64,000 nucleotides of DNA from Verrucomicrobiales bacterium (GCA_029213005.1 JARGPI010000010.1:124001-188000), one strand, 5' to 3'. Counted from the stretch's first letter, positions 25,304 to 34,559 are shown. Numbers and translations are program-made. The notes: generated from the letters alone by a model not told the origin.

Positions 25304-26752
25304 ATGAAAACTGCGCTTCTTATCCTTGTCGGCTTTATCACCACTTTCTTCCACGCCGCGCAGGGTAAAGAAAAACCCTACAATGTGCTTTTCATCATTT
25401 CCGACGATCTGACTTACACGGCACTCTCCTGCTATGGTAACGAGGTTTGCCAGACACCGAATATTGATGCGATCGCTGCCCGGGGAACTCGATTTACCCG
25501 CGCCTATTGCCAGGGCACTTACTGTGGTCCGTCCCGAGCTTCATTTATGTCCGGCTATTACCCTCATGCAACCGGCACTCTGGGATACGTCAATCCCCGT
25601 CCCAAAATTGGTGATCGGGAAACCTGGTCCCAGTGGTTTAAAAATCATGACTACTACGCCGCCCGGGTCAGCAAGATCTATCACATGGGCGTGCCGGGAG
25701 GGATCGAATACTCCGATAAAAAATCCGCAGATCACTATAACGGAGCCGACGATGCAGCCTCATGGACCGAACGCTTTAACAGTCCCGGGCCGGAGTGGAA
25801 AGCCGCCGGGGATGGCGAAACCCTGGAGAACAACCCCGATGGTAAAAAGCCGGCCGTGGGAGGCAATACGTTTGTTGTAGTCGAAGCCGACGGGGATGAC
25901 CTTGTACATTCCGATGGCAAGACTGCCAAAAAAGCGGCTGAATTGATTGCCGAACACAAAAACAAACCTTTCTGGCTGGGAGTAGGTTTTGTCCGCCCTC
26001 ATGTTCCTTTTGTCGCCCCACGCAAATACTATGAACCTTTTCTTCCTTACGAGAAAAACGAACTTCCGGAAAAACGCCCCGGAGACTGGGACGACATTCC
26101 GAAGCCCGGTATTAACTACAAAACCAGTTCCAATATGAAAATGGATATCCGCCGCCAGAAGAAAGCCGTCGGCGGGTACTATGCCTCAGTTGCCTATATG
26201 GACGCTCAGGTAGGTGTGGTTATGAAAGCGCTGAAAGACAATGGCCTCGAAGACAATACCATTGTTATATTCACCAGCGACCACGGCTACCATCTTGGTG
26301 AGCACGATTTCTGGGCAAAAGTCAGCCTACTGGATCAATCTTCCGGCGTTCCTCTCATCGTCAGTGTCCCCGGTAAAAAGCCAGCCGTTTGTCATTCTTT
26401 AGTTGAGCTGCTGGATCTCTATCCCACCACAGCATCTCTTTGCGGGCTAGAGGTCCCGGGACGGCTCCAGGGAAAAGATATTTCCGCTATGCTCGACGAC
26501 CCGGAACAGACGGTGAGAGAAGCGGCCTTCTCTGTCGCTCCAATGAGAAAGGGATTTCTACTTCGCGATGACCAATATGCTTTTATTCAATACGGCGAAG
26601 ATGCCGCAAAGGGTATCGAACTATTTGATGTCACCAAAGATCCGGGTCAGTTCACCAACCTGGCGGGTGATCAAAACTACCAACCCATAGTCGAAGAGTA
26701 TCTGGAGAAAATGAAACAGAAACTGGCATCCGTGAGGGATAATGATTTGTGA
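25304..26752 (+). CDS. Secreted sulfatase (iduronate-2-sulfatase-like)
   Basis: 482 residues with a Sec signal (LLILVGFITTFFHAAQG). It has the alkaline-phosphatase-fold sulfatase hallmarks: VLFIISDDL with metal-binding Asp pair, the C-x-P-S-R formylglycine site at Cys74 (YCGPSRASFMSG), GVGFVRPHVPFVAP, and VIFTSDHGYHLGEHDFWAK with metal and catalytic His. The FVRPHVPF and GYHLGEH...K patterns are typical of the iduronate-2-sulfatase branch. It would remove sulfate from algal or animal polysaccharides in the periplasm. It needs a formylglycine-generating enzyme or anSME encoded elsewhere. The following sigma factor starts about 105 nt downstream. Confidence 0.93.
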   Translation: MKTALLILVGFITTFFHAAQGKEKPYNVLFIISDDLTYTALSCYGNEVCQTPNIDAIAARGTRFTRAYCQGTYCGPSRASFMSGYYPHATGTLGYVNPRPKIGDRETWSQWFKNHDYYAARVSKIYHMGVPGGIEYSDKKSADHYNGADDAASWTERFNSPGPEWKAAGDGETLENNPDGKKPAVGGNTFVVVEADGDDLVHSDGKTAKKAAELIAEHKNKPFWLGVGFVRPHVPFVAPRKYYEPFLPYEKNELPEKRPGDWDDIPKPGINYKTSSNMKMDIRRQKKAVGGYYASVAYMDAQVGVVMKALKDNGLEDNTIVIFTSDHGYHLGEHDFWAKVSLLDQSSGVPLIVSVPGKKPAVCHSLVELLDLYPTTASLCGLEVPGRLQGKDISAMLDDPEQTVREAAFSVAPMRKGFLLRDDQYAFIQYGEDAAKGIELFDVTKDPGQFTNLAGDQNYQPIVEEYLEKMKQKLASVRDNDL

Positions 26753-26857
26753 CAGAGAAGAGCTTTGAGCAAAAAAACGGGGGCATTTGTCACATCCGGA
26801 CTGATTTGTTCGAAAGAGCTGCATTCCATCAGGGAATTATTTTTATTCACTTATGTC

Positions 26858-27448
26858 ATGCAACTCATGGTTCAACCTACTAATCAGCCAGAAACAATGG
26901 AGTCCCAACCATTGCTAACACCCCGGGAAGAATTTTCCCGGCTCATGCGAGAGCATCATCGCGAACTACTTGTCTATGCCCGGGCGATTGTAAAAGATCA
27001 CCACGCCGCTCAGGATATCGTCCAGGATTCACTGGTCTCCGCTTACCGGAAATTCGATAGCTACGACGACGCGCTCGACTTTGGTAAATGGATGCGCGGC
27101 ATCGTCCGCCACAAGTGCCTCGACTGGTTTCGGAAACGAAAGCGAACTCCGTTGCCGGATACCGAGATCGTGGATATCGAGCTCGACATCGCCGCCTGGC
27201 AGTCCGTCCGGGAAGACGGCAGAAGCGAACTCTTCGAAGCCCTCGAAGACTGCATTACCCAACTCCCGGACAAGCTCAAAGCGACCGTTACCACCTTCTA
27301 TCTGCAGGAAAACAACGGCTCCGACACGGCAAAAAAGCTTGATATCTCAGCCGCTAATGTTCGCAAACGCCTCGAACGGGCCCGGGACCAGCTTCACCTC
27401 TGCCTCGCCGGAAAAACTGAACCAACCAACATCCAACCTCTCTCCTAA
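26858..27448 (+). CDS. ECF sigma factor
   Basis: 196 residues from the ATG at 26858 (MQLMVQ); ATG at 26867 or 26900 (MESQPL) are alternatives and the true start is uncertain. Region 2 is REEFSRLMREHHRELLVYARAIVKDHHAAQDIVQDSLVSAYRKFDSYD...FGKWMRGIVRHKCLDWFRKRKR; region 4 is ALEDCITQLPDKLKATVTTFYLQENNGSDTAKKLDISAANVRKRLERARDQLHLCL. The downstream vWA membrane protein begins 2 nt after its stop, and its N-terminus may serve as the anti-sigma domain. Confidence 0.9.
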   Translation: MQLMVQPTNQPETMESQPLLTPREEFSRLMREHHRELLVYARAIVKDHHAAQDIVQDSLVSAYRKFDSYDDALDFGKWMRGIVRHKCLDWFRKRKRTPLPDTEIVDIELDIAAWQSVREDGRSELFEALEDCITQLPDKLKATVTTFYLQENNGSDTAKKLDISAANVRKRLERARDQLHLCLAGKTEPTNIQPLS

Positions 27449-27450
27449 TC

Positions 27451-30084
27451 ATGTCAGAATCAGATTTTACACCGGGAATCAACGATCCGGCCAAACAGCA
27501 TTTTATCGATGCCTCTCTCGAAGAACTACGTCGACTCGGCACCGGATCACCCGATCAGGATTTCCTGAAAACGATGGACAAAGCCCTCGACCAGGTCGAT
27601 GCGGAAATTAAGTTTCCGACTCCGGATTCCAAGTCAAAATTTGTGTTCCTCAAGAACCACATAGTTATCGGAGCGATTGCAGCACTACTCTTTATCGGAT
27701 TGTTTACGACGGTTCACTTCAGCCGAAAAATTGAAGAAATCGACCTCGCTTTAAATACCGATACCGAAGCGGAGGCTATCGACAAATACAATAGTTCAGC
27801 GCGTCGCAACCTGACGGAAGTGGAGCATTCCCGCTTGGATTATTACGATGTCGCCAGAGATGAAACCCGATCAAAATTTTTGCGCGAAACCGCTGAAGAA
27901 TGGGAACAACCAATTGACGCCACGATTGACGTTACAGGAAGTGGCGACAATTCAATCCGTGTAGGAGGCGAATTTCAGGGCCTCGACCAAATCACGGCGG
28001 TAAGCGACTCTTCAATTTTGGCACAGAGCACACCCTCACCACCCAGCCCGGTAATCAGCGGGAAAGAACTAAAAACGACCAGTGGACTGTCTTTAGAATC
28101 AATTACCGACAGTTACGCGATCGCAGGAAGTAATGAGGGATTGGTAAGAGCGAACGGAGACCACAGAGCGAACGGTCGCGCAACCCTTTCGACTGGCACA
28201 GTGTCCGCTACTGATAACTTTGCCGATGTCGATTCAACATCAAGTGGCAATAGTCTGCTGACCTCAGTGGATAAACCAGCGCAACCCAAAGTCCGGGGAC
28301 TTACCGGCCGAAGCGACAGTAAACCAACAACGTTTTCAACAACATTACTTCCACAGGTCCGTTACAATGGTGGGAGTGATGGTCTCGAAAGCATGAAGGA
28401 AAATGACGTCCTTTATGGTGGTGTCAGTCTGTCCGTTGACTTCGGAGAACCAGCAGCGCCAGTATCAGGACCGGTCAAATCCCCCCAAATACTTGCGAGA
28501 GAGGAAGCCGCTAAAAACCAGAATCATCCTGCAGATTTGGCAAAGGTTCCTTCCGCGCCATTGGCTCCGGCACAAAAATCTCCGGCTCCACAAAATGAAA
28601 AATATGGTGAGCTGATCGACAATGCGTTCCAGTCGCCCCTCAGCGATCCCCTTTCTACGTTCTCGGTCGATGTGGACACCGCTTCCTATTCCAATATCCG
28701 CCGAATGGTAAATGGCAATATACAGATCCCTACTGATTCGGTTCGAATCGAGGAGATGATTAACTACTTTGCCTATGATTATCCGCAGCCTGCAGGCGAA
28801 CATCCCTTCGCCTTTGCAGTGGAAACAGCGGACTGCCCGTGGAACGGAGACCATCAACTCATGAGAGTAGGGATTCAGGGTAAATCGATGGATCGCGACA
28901 AGCGTCCCGCAGCAAACCTCGTTTTCCTACTGGATGTCTCCGGTTCAATGAGCCCGACTAACAAACTGCCCCTCGTAAAACAATCGATGGGTTTGATGAT
29001 CGAGGAGTTAACGGAAAAAGATACCATCTCTGTCGTGGTTTATGCCGGAGCGGAAGGTCTCTGTTTGCCCCCAACGAGCGGTGATCAAAAACAGAAAATT
29101 CTTCAATCGCTTAACAATCTTCAATCTGGAGGTTCCACCAATGGCGGAGCCGGTATCCAACTCGCCTACAAACTGGCCAAAGAGAACTTCAAGCCGGACG
29201 GAATCAATCGCGTCATCCTCTGCACCGATGGTGATTTTAATGTCGGAAAAACCGACGAAGGTGACTTGACCACGATGGTAGAGAAGAAAGCGAAAGACGG
29301 TACCTTTCTCAGTGTGCTAGGTTTTGGGTCGGGGAATATTAATGACTCGATGCTCGAATCGATTACCAATAAAGGAAACGGTAACTACTTCTATATCGAC
29401 ACTCTGAAAGAAGGTCGAAAGGTGTTACTCCAAGACCTCATGTCGACCCTGGTGACGATTGCGAAAGATGTAAAAATCCAGATCGAGTTTAATCCCAAAC
29501 ACGTTCAGCATTACCGCCTCATCGGCTATGCGAACCGGATGCTCAAAGCGGAGGACTTCGAGAATGACAAGATCGATGCCGGTGAAATCGGCGCAGGTCA
29601 TGCCGTTACCGCACTCTATGAAATCGTCCCCGCAGGCGCGCCTCCGATCCAGCGCAAAATGTCGAATCTGAAATACCAACAGCCAGTCGAACCGAAGGCA
29701 CCGAAAATGAAACTGGTGGAGAGTGATGAACTTTGCACCCTGAAGCTTCGCTACAAACTGCCAAAGAGCGATAAGAGCACTCCCATAGAGTTACCGGTTA
29801 CCTATCAGTCCCGGGAATGGAAAGAAGCGAGTAACGACTATCAGTTTTCTGCGGCGGTGGCACTCTGGGGAATGCTGCTCCGCGAGGGCGAACACTGCGG
29901 AAAAGGCACCGTTGAGGATGTTCTCGAGATGGCTAAAGAGGGAACCGGGGCTGATCCCTTCGGGCGTAGAGCGGAATTAATCGAGCTGGTTAAAAAGTGG
30001 AATAAAACCGCCGCTTTGACCGGGAAAGCCGAAAATGCCAACGACGCTTTCCATAGTGGCGTCGAGATCAGTGTCGATTTTTAA
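27451..30084 (+). CDS. Membrane vWA-domain protein (YfbK-like) coupled to a sigma factor
   Basis: 877 residues. Residues 1-65 are cytoplasmic and contain an anti-sigma-like helix pair (FIDASLEELRRLGTGSPDQDFLKTMDKALDQV). One membrane helix lies at 71-89. A low-complexity Ser/Thr/Asn region spans about 120-375. Then comes a YfbK-type N-terminal segment (DNAFQSPLSDPLSTFSVDVDTASYSNIRRM, VRIEEMINYF) and a vWA domain with an intact MIDAS (Asp495, Ser497, Ser499 in LLDVSGSM; later CTDGDFNVG). A C-terminal YfbK-associated domain follows. It probably combines outside metal-dependent protein binding with sigma-factor control. A terminator follows 20 nt on. Confidence 0.88.
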   Translation: MSESDFTPGINDPAKQHFIDASLEELRRLGTGSPDQDFLKTMDKALDQVDAEIKFPTPDSKSKFVFLKNHIVIGAIAALLFIGLFTTVHFSRKIEEIDLALNTDTEAEAIDKYNSSARRNLTEVEHSRLDYYDVARDETRSKFLRETAEEWEQPIDATIDVTGSGDNSIRVGGEFQGLDQITAVSDSSILAQSTPSPPSPVISGKELKTTSGLSLESITDSYAIAGSNEGLVRANGDHRANGRATLSTGTVSATDNFADVDSTSSGNSLLTSVDKPAQPKVRGLTGRSDSKPTTFSTTLLPQVRYNGGSDGLESMKENDVLYGGVSLSVDFGEPAAPVSGPVKSPQILAREEAAKNQNHPADLAKVPSAPLAPAQKSPAPQNEKYGELIDNAFQSPLSDPLSTFSVDVDTASYSNIRRMVNGNIQIPTDSVRIEEMINYFAYDYPQPAGEHPFAFAVETADCPWNGDHQLMRVGIQGKSMDRDKRPAANLVFLLDVSGSMSPTNKLPLVKQSMGLMIEELTEKDTISVVVYAGAEGLCLPPTSGDQKQKILQSLNNLQSGGSTNGGAGIQLAYKLAKENFKPDGINRVILCTDGDFNVGKTDEGDLTTMVEKKAKDGTFLSVLGFGSGNINDSMLESITNKGNGNYFYIDTLKEGRKVLLQDLMSTLVTIAKDVKIQIEFNPKHVQHYRLIGYANRMLKAEDFENDKIDAGEIGAGHAVTALYEIVPAGAPPIQRKMSNLKYQQPVEPKAPKMKLVESDELCTLKLRYKLPKSDKSTPIELPVTYQSREWKEASNDYQFSAAVALWGMLLREGEHCGKGTVEDVLEMAKEGTGADPFGRRAELIELVKKWNKTAALTGKAENANDAFHSGVEISVDF

Positions 30085-30101
30085 TAGATCGAACGAACGA
30101 C

Positions 30102-30141
30102 AAAAAGCCGGTGGCAGATCAACTCTGCCACCGGCTTTGTC
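30102..30141. terminator. Bidirectional terminator between convergent genes
   Basis: AAAGCCGGTGGCAGA (30104-30118) and TCTGCCACCGGCTTT (30124-30138) form a perfect 15-bp stem around TCAAC. A-rich on the left and T-rich on the right, so it serves both the vWA gene and the aldehyde dehydrogenase gene. Confidence 0.92.
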
Positions 30142-30152
30142 GGTACGGATTC

Positions 30153-31523
30153 TTAACTCGCGGGCAAGTGAATCAACTTTTTATTCACAAACTCAAGAAT
30201 TCCCAACTTCGACAATTCTCTACCATAACCGGATCGCTTGGTTCCGCCGAAGGGAAGATCTTCCTGAGAGTTCGTCGGCTGGTTGATGAACACCATACCG
30301 GTATCAATTTGCTCGGCAACGCGACGCCCGCGATCGATATCCCGGGTATAGACGGAACCGCCCAAACCATACGAAGAATCATTCGCCAGCTCAATCGCCG
30401 CAGCTTCATCGGGGACCCGATAAACGCTCGCTACTGGCCCAAAAAGCTCTTCATCGTAAGTGGGGCTATCGGCTGAAATGTTGGTCAGAATCGTGGGATT
30501 GTAATAAGCGCCTTCTCGGTCGGGACGCCCTCCACCCAATACCACTTCGGCTCCGGCTTTGATTGCGGACTGCACCTTTTCATCCAGGTCCACCGCTGCG
30601 TCCTCGGTAGAAAGAGGCCCGACATCGGTAGCAGGGTCCATGGGATCCCCCATCTCCAACTTTGACATAGCCGCTTTGAATCCCTCAAGGAATTGGTCCG
30701 CTACGGCTTCAACGACAATGAACCGTTTCGACGCGACGCAGGATTGGCCGGTGTTCGTCATCCGCCCCTTGACCGCCATCTCGACTGCGTTCTCGATAAC
30801 GGCATCTTCGAGAACGACAAATGCATCGTTCCCGCCCAGCTCCAGAACGGAGGGTTTGATATGTTTTCCCGCATCTGCCGCTACCGCGGAACCCGCAGGT
30901 TCACTACCCGTCAATGAGACACCGGCGATTCTTTTATCCTCAATAATCTTTGGAATAAAATCAGATGGAATCAGTAAATTAGTGAATACACCGTCCGGGA
31001 GACCACAGGTTTTAAACATCTCCTCCAGATACTCAGCACACTGCGGCACGTTGCTGGCATGCTTTACGAGAACTGTATTCCCCGCCATAATATTAGGCGC
31101 GGCAAAACGAGTCACCTGGTAGAAAGGAAAATTCCACGGCATGACACCCAATAACGCTCCGATCGGGGTGTATTGAATGTAGGCCGTTGCATCATCGACT
31201 TCCATTTCGTGATCGGCGAGAAAATCGGCAGCGCCATTGGCGTAGAATTCGAAGATTTTCACGCAGAACTCAATCTCGGCCTGACTTTCAGAAATCCGTT
31301 TTCCCATTTCGCGAGTGATCAGTTCCGCACACTGATCCGTATGCTGTCGGAGATGGTCCGCCACTCGTAGAATGACCTCTTTCCGATCCCCGATCGACGT
31401 CTTTCGCCACTCGCGAAAAGCCTTATCCGCCTGCTCCACAGCAGTCATCGTTTCCTCCATCGTCAGTGGAGTAAAGTTTTTCAATTCCCGGTTGTTTGCC
31501 GGGTTTACCGTTTTAATTGCCAT
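30153..31523 (-). CDS. NAD(P)+-dependent aldehyde dehydrogenase (succinate-semialdehyde type)
   Basis: 456 residues from the ATG at 31523 (MAIKTVNPAN). A longer frame starting MYRVQF arises from the dyad repeat. It oxidises an aldehyde to the acid. The ALDH motifs are MPWNFPFYQ, SLTGSEPAG, the catalytic Glu228 in LELGGND and catalytic Cys262 in TNTGQSCVASKR, then EELFGPVASVYR and PFGGTKRSGYGRE. NAD-dependent succinate-semialdehyde dehydrogenase is the best named match, with the short N-terminus of that branch. Cytoplasmic. A paired dyad repeat lies 28 nt upstream of the start. Confidence 0.92.
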   Translation of the reverse strand: MAIKTVNPANNRELKNFTPLTMEETMTAVEQADKAFREWRKTSIGDRKEVILRVADHLRQHTDQCAELITREMGKRISESQAEIEFCVKIFEFYANGAADFLADHEMEVDDATAYIQYTPIGALLGVMPWNFPFYQVTRFAAPNIMAGNTVLVKHASNVPQCAEYLEEMFKTCGLPDGVFTNLLIPSDFIPKIIEDKRIAGVSLTGSEPAGSAVAADAGKHIKPSVLELGGNDAFVVLEDAVIENAVEMAVKGRMTNTGQSCVASKRFIVVEAVADQFLEGFKAAMSKLEMGDPMDPATDVGPLSTEDAAVDLDEKVQSAIKAGAEVVLGGGRPDREGAYYNPTILTNISADSPTYDEELFGPVASVYRVPDEAAAIELANDSSYGLGGSVYTRDIDRGRRVAEQIDTGMVFINQPTNSQEDLPFGGTKRSGYGRELSKLGILEFVNKKLIHLPAS

Positions 31524-31551
31524 ATAGGACAATTTTGCAATCCCTGTGCCA

Positions 31552-31591
31552 AATTGTACCCTGTACAACTTCAGACTGTACCCTGTACAAT
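31552..31591. repeat. Paired TGTAC-n3-GTACA dyad repeat, copy 4
   Basis: TGTACCCTGTACA occurs at 31555-31567 and 31577-31589 in the same orientation (reverse of copy 1), with centres 22 bp apart. The pair begins 28 nt upstream of the aldehyde-dehydrogenase start codon. Confidence 0.9.
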
Positions 31592-31670
31592 CACTGGTAT
31601 AGAGCGCACCGCGCTTTCAACGGTAGTGTTATAATCGTGCGAAATGTAGCAAACTGGCTGGCAATATGCA

Positions 31671-32972
31671 TTACTTATCAGAAAACGCGGGCAACGTTTC
31701 TGTCAGTATATCAGTGATCCGCTCTCTTTCGGTGTCGGACAGATGAGGATACTCAACGGCAGCGGTACCGTCGAGAACCGCTTTCAATTTAGCCATCACT
31801 AACGATTTCAACTCCCCCGGCAGATGCTGAAAGGCATCAGAATAGATCAAGTAACTACATCTATATTTAAAAAGACGTTCGTAGAGCCGGAAATCCTTCA
31901 GCGAACGATGATCCGCCGTCGACCGGGCATTGGCCTGGAATGCTTTCTGAAACCGGTCGGAGCCTTCCACACCGGTCTCGGCCATGACATGCTCCTCGGC
32001 GAATAGTAAATTTCCAACAATGCGATCGGCCTGCGATTGAATCACCCGGAGATTGGTCTCTGACATTGGCGAGGTGACCGGCTCACCAAATGCCTCCTTC
32101 ATTTTGCGGTGGCGATGCAAAGTCTGCCGGGTCACCAAATTTCCCTCCACCAGCGAATTGTGAACGGCCAATTGATGCTCCAGCACCATTAAGGCCACAA
32201 TATCACTGACCCCACCGGCCGGATAGGGATCGGTCGGAAAGATTCCATCCAGAGAATCAACGGCGGAAACCACCACCGGCTGGTAGCTCACCTTCCGGGT
32301 CGAGGTGTCTTCCTCCGCAATGATATTTCCGAGATGAGCCTGACCTCCGGCACTCCCCGTCACATACCATCCCCCCCACCGTTCGCTGAGCGGACTACTG
32401 TGATCCGTCCGAAACGTCCCGGCATGAAAGATAGGTTGTCCATCATCCCGCGGAAACACAGAACGTACCAGTAGGCCCGGCCAGTTTCGGGTAGAGGAAC
32501 CTCCGTGACAATTCAAACAGGAACGATCCCTGATAAAGCGAACCGTATCGCGACTCGATATATCGAGGAGGTGAAACACCATGCCCAGTTTCTCATCAAA
32601 AGTAACGACTTCTATATTTCCAAACTGAACCCAGCCCACATAGGCATTGTCCGAGAAATAAATCGCACGGGGCCGGTCCGGAGAGATCCGGCTGTTCTGC
32701 GCACTGGTTTTCGAGTAAACCAGGACCTGTGACTCCACGGGGACTTCGAGTAATTTCAGAAGCTTTACCAAAATCTCCTCACTCGATTTACCCGAGAGTA
32801 AATCTTCGCCGTTCCGAATCCGGTCGCGGATCACAGTTAGCGGTGTGACAGGCTCCGTCTCCGAATAGAGCGTGGGAGCCTGCTCGTAAGATGGCTCCAA
32901 AGCTGCGACGACTCCCACCCAGAGGAGAAGGACGGCAAAACCTATGGAGCCCTTCAGTTTCAAGCGACGCAC
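31671..32972 (-). CDS. Secreted mono-heme c-type cytochrome-like protein
   Basis: 433 residues with a Sec signal (FAVLLLWVGVVAA). One heme c attachment motif is present, Cys152-L-N-Cys155-His156 (DRSCLNCHGGSST). The rest (YSDNAYVGWVQFGNIEVVTFDEKLGMVFHLLD, VVSAVDSLDGIFPTDPYPAGGVSDIVALMVLEHQ, RYRCSYLIYSDAFQHLP) matches no small cytochrome I know but recalls large planctomycete/verrucomicrobial periplasmic heme proteins. It begins 3 nt after the truncated-hemoglobin stop, so the two are one transcript under the NsrR-type operator. A role in periplasmic NO or nitrite chemistry is inference. Confidence 0.8.
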   Translation of the reverse strand: MRRLKLKGSIGFAVLLLWVGVVAALEPSYEQAPTLYSETEPVTPLTVIRDRIRNGEDLLSGKSSEEILVKLLKLLEVPVESQVLVYSKTSAQNSRISPDRPRAIYFSDNAYVGWVQFGNIEVVTFDEKLGMVFHLLDISSRDTVRFIRDRSCLNCHGGSSTRNWPGLLVRSVFPRDDGQPIFHAGTFRTDHSSPLSERWGGWYVTGSAGGQAHLGNIIAEEDTSTRKVSYQPVVVSAVDSLDGIFPTDPYPAGGVSDIVALMVLEHQLAVHNSLVEGNLVTRQTLHRHRKMKEAFGEPVTSPMSETNLRVIQSQADRIVGNLLFAEEHVMAETGVEGSDRFQKAFQANARSTADHRSLKDFRLYERLFKYRCSYLIYSDAFQHLPGELKSLVMAKLKAVLDGTAAVEYPHLSDTERERITDILTETLPAFSDK

Positions 32973-32975
32973 AAA

Positions 32976-33443
32976 CTAGGGTTTCGCTTTGGCTGCGGGC
33001 TGATTAGTAACATCCGCTTTGGTTGAACCGACCAGAGCCATAATTTCCCCAATCAATTTTTCGTCAACCTTCAGGTCTTTCAAAGTGCTATGCAGATGCC
33101 CTGCGACCGCCGCAAAATCCTCATCGGATATATCGAGATTTTCGTGAGCTTTTCTCATATCTTTACCTTTCCATGGTTTCGGTCCACCGAACGCAGCTCC
33201 GAGGAATTCCTTCTGTTTCCGGATCTGAGCATCCATATTGATGTCCTCGAAAAAGAAATTCACCTTATCATCGGCCAGAAGTTTTTTATAGAAAATATCG
33301 ACGGCAGCGTCAATCGCAGCCTGCCCACCGAGACGGGCATAGATGGAATCGGGGTCCACCGACGCCTCTTCAGCAACAAGGTTCCCTACAGACAATCCTA
33401 TCGAAAAGAGAACCATTAACCCTGTGATATGTAATTTTCTCAT
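32976..33443 (-). CDS. Secreted truncated hemoglobin (group I, TrHbN-like)
   Basis: 155 residues with a Sec signal (LMVLFSIGLSVGNLVA). The globin part matches group I truncated hemoglobins: SIYARLGGQAAIDAAVDIFYKKLLADDKVNFFF, a Gly pair in the AFGGP turn, and GKDMRKAHENLDI carrying the proximal heme ligand His100. TrHbN proteins bind O2 and NO and can dioxygenate NO to nitrate. Export to the periplasm is unusual for this family. A near-consensus NsrR operator lies 25 nt upstream, and the regulator gene is the next one upstream. Operon with the cytochrome gene. Confidence 0.92.
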   Translation of the reverse strand: MRKLHITGLMVLFSIGLSVGNLVAEEASVDPDSIYARLGGQAAIDAAVDIFYKKLLADDKVNFFFEDINMDAQIRKQKEFLGAAFGGPKPWKGKDMRKAHENLDISDEDFAAVAGHLHSTLKDLKVDEKLIGEIMALVGSTKADVTNQPAAKAKP

Positions 33444-33467
33444 AAGCGTTTTTTACTCAAAGCGATT

Positions 33468-33490
33468 AACATGCATTTTAAATACATGTT
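33468..33490 (-). promoter_or_regulatory. NsrR-type operator
   Basis: A 23-bp dyad with half-sites AACATGCATTT and AAATACATGTT separated by one T. This matches the published 11-1-11 NsrR consensus (AAGATGCATTT n AAATGCATCTT) at 20 of 22 half-site positions by eye, allowing the weakly conserved third position. It lies between nsrR and the hemoglobin gene, 25 nt upstream of the hemoglobin start codon. Confidence 0.85.
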
Positions 33491-33546
33491 TAAAGCAAGC
33501 GGGAAAATGAACAAGATTGCGGGGTGCGTTATCCCCGTCCGAAATC

Positions 33547-33978
33547 TCAGGAAACTCTGAGCCGCTCTTTGAGATCGACCTCGTTGGTGATCAGGTCTGC
33601 AAGAGTGTAATGATCCAGTTCCGCGAGAAACGCCTCCGTCGCCCTTCGCAACGCGTGCTGGAGTTTACAGATTCCAGCAATGCAGCAGGCGCCGCCATCC
33701 GGGCGTAAGCACTCCACCACTGCCATATTCTCCAGCTCCCGGACCAATTCACCGATCGCGATCTCTTCGGGTGCTTTCCCCAAAGTGATTCCGCCACCCC
33801 GACCGCGAAAGGTCTTCAGATGTCCCGACTTGGCGAGGCCATGAACCACCTTGGTGAGATGGTTCTCGGAAATCGCAAAAGATGACGCTATTTCCCTAAT
33901 CGAAGCCAGCTCACCATTTTTCAACCCCACATAGATCAGGGTTCTCAGTGAGAAGTCCGTAAATTGCGTCAATTCCAT
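33547..33978 (-). CDS. nsrR: Rrf2-family NO-sensing repressor
   Basis: 143 residues with an N-terminal winged helix (MELTQFTDFSLRTLIYV, IREIASSFAISENHLTKVVHGLAKSGHLKTFRGRGGGITL). Cysteines at 90, 98/99 and 104 (VECLRPDGGACCIAGICKL) give the NsrR Fe-S ligand pattern, rather than the IscR one. NsrR holds target promoters off until NO nitrosylates its cluster. A near-consensus NsrR operator just downstream, in front of the secreted hemoglobin, strongly supports the name. It is on the same strand as its presumed targets, about 100 nt upstream. Confidence 0.92.
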   Translation of the reverse strand: MELTQFTDFSLRTLIYVGLKNGELASIREIASSFAISENHLTKVVHGLAKSGHLKTFRGRGGGITLGKAPEEIAIGELVRELENMAVVECLRPDGGACCIAGICKLQHALRRATEAFLAELDHYTLADLITNEVDLKERLRVS

Positions 33979-34048
33979 AAGTGCGCCGAAATCTACTCCT
34001 TATACCGGCTCGCGCGACCACTTTGAGCCTCCAATTCTGTGAAGCAAA

Positions 34049-34078
34049 GAGCCATTGCAACGCTAATTGCAATGGCTC
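34049..34078. repeat. Perfect inverted repeat upstream of nsrR
   Basis: AGAGCCATTGCAA, a short loop CGCTAA-type, and TTGCAATGGCTCT make a 13-bp stem. On the minus strand it is followed by TTTGCTT, so it could terminate transcription arriving from dinG before nsrR. Confidence 0.7.
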
Positions 34079-34559
34079 TATATCTTTTCCGGTCTTTCGA
34101 CCGGCGCTCGGTAACCCAATCTCCATCGAAGCGTCAGGAGAGCGAACCCGGAAACAGGGGCTTCACGCCTGTTAACCGTCCACCTATCGAAATCCTCCCG
34201 CCGGAGTCTCTACTTCAAGGTTTCACCTCTATAAAAACCAGCTTCACGCTGACAAACACCTATCAATTAACCGATCCGCTCCGGGTTGAGTCCATTTGCT
34301 CAAAGCCATCCGGGTCTTATGACCACTTTGCAGTGTCCATTTCCACCCAACCTCAAACCAAAACCCTCTACTCAAATTGGACATGTTGCTTAATAGCCTT
34401 ATTACCAGTGTATTCAGCTGAAAGCCAGACCGCCCGCATCACTGCGTTCAATCTGTTTGGACCAGTCTTCCCGGAAATTCAGCCGCTAAACCTCCTCCCC
34501 GAAATCGCCAATCCTGCACCCCGTCGGGCACATCGAAGGAGCACCTTCATACTTCAGCC

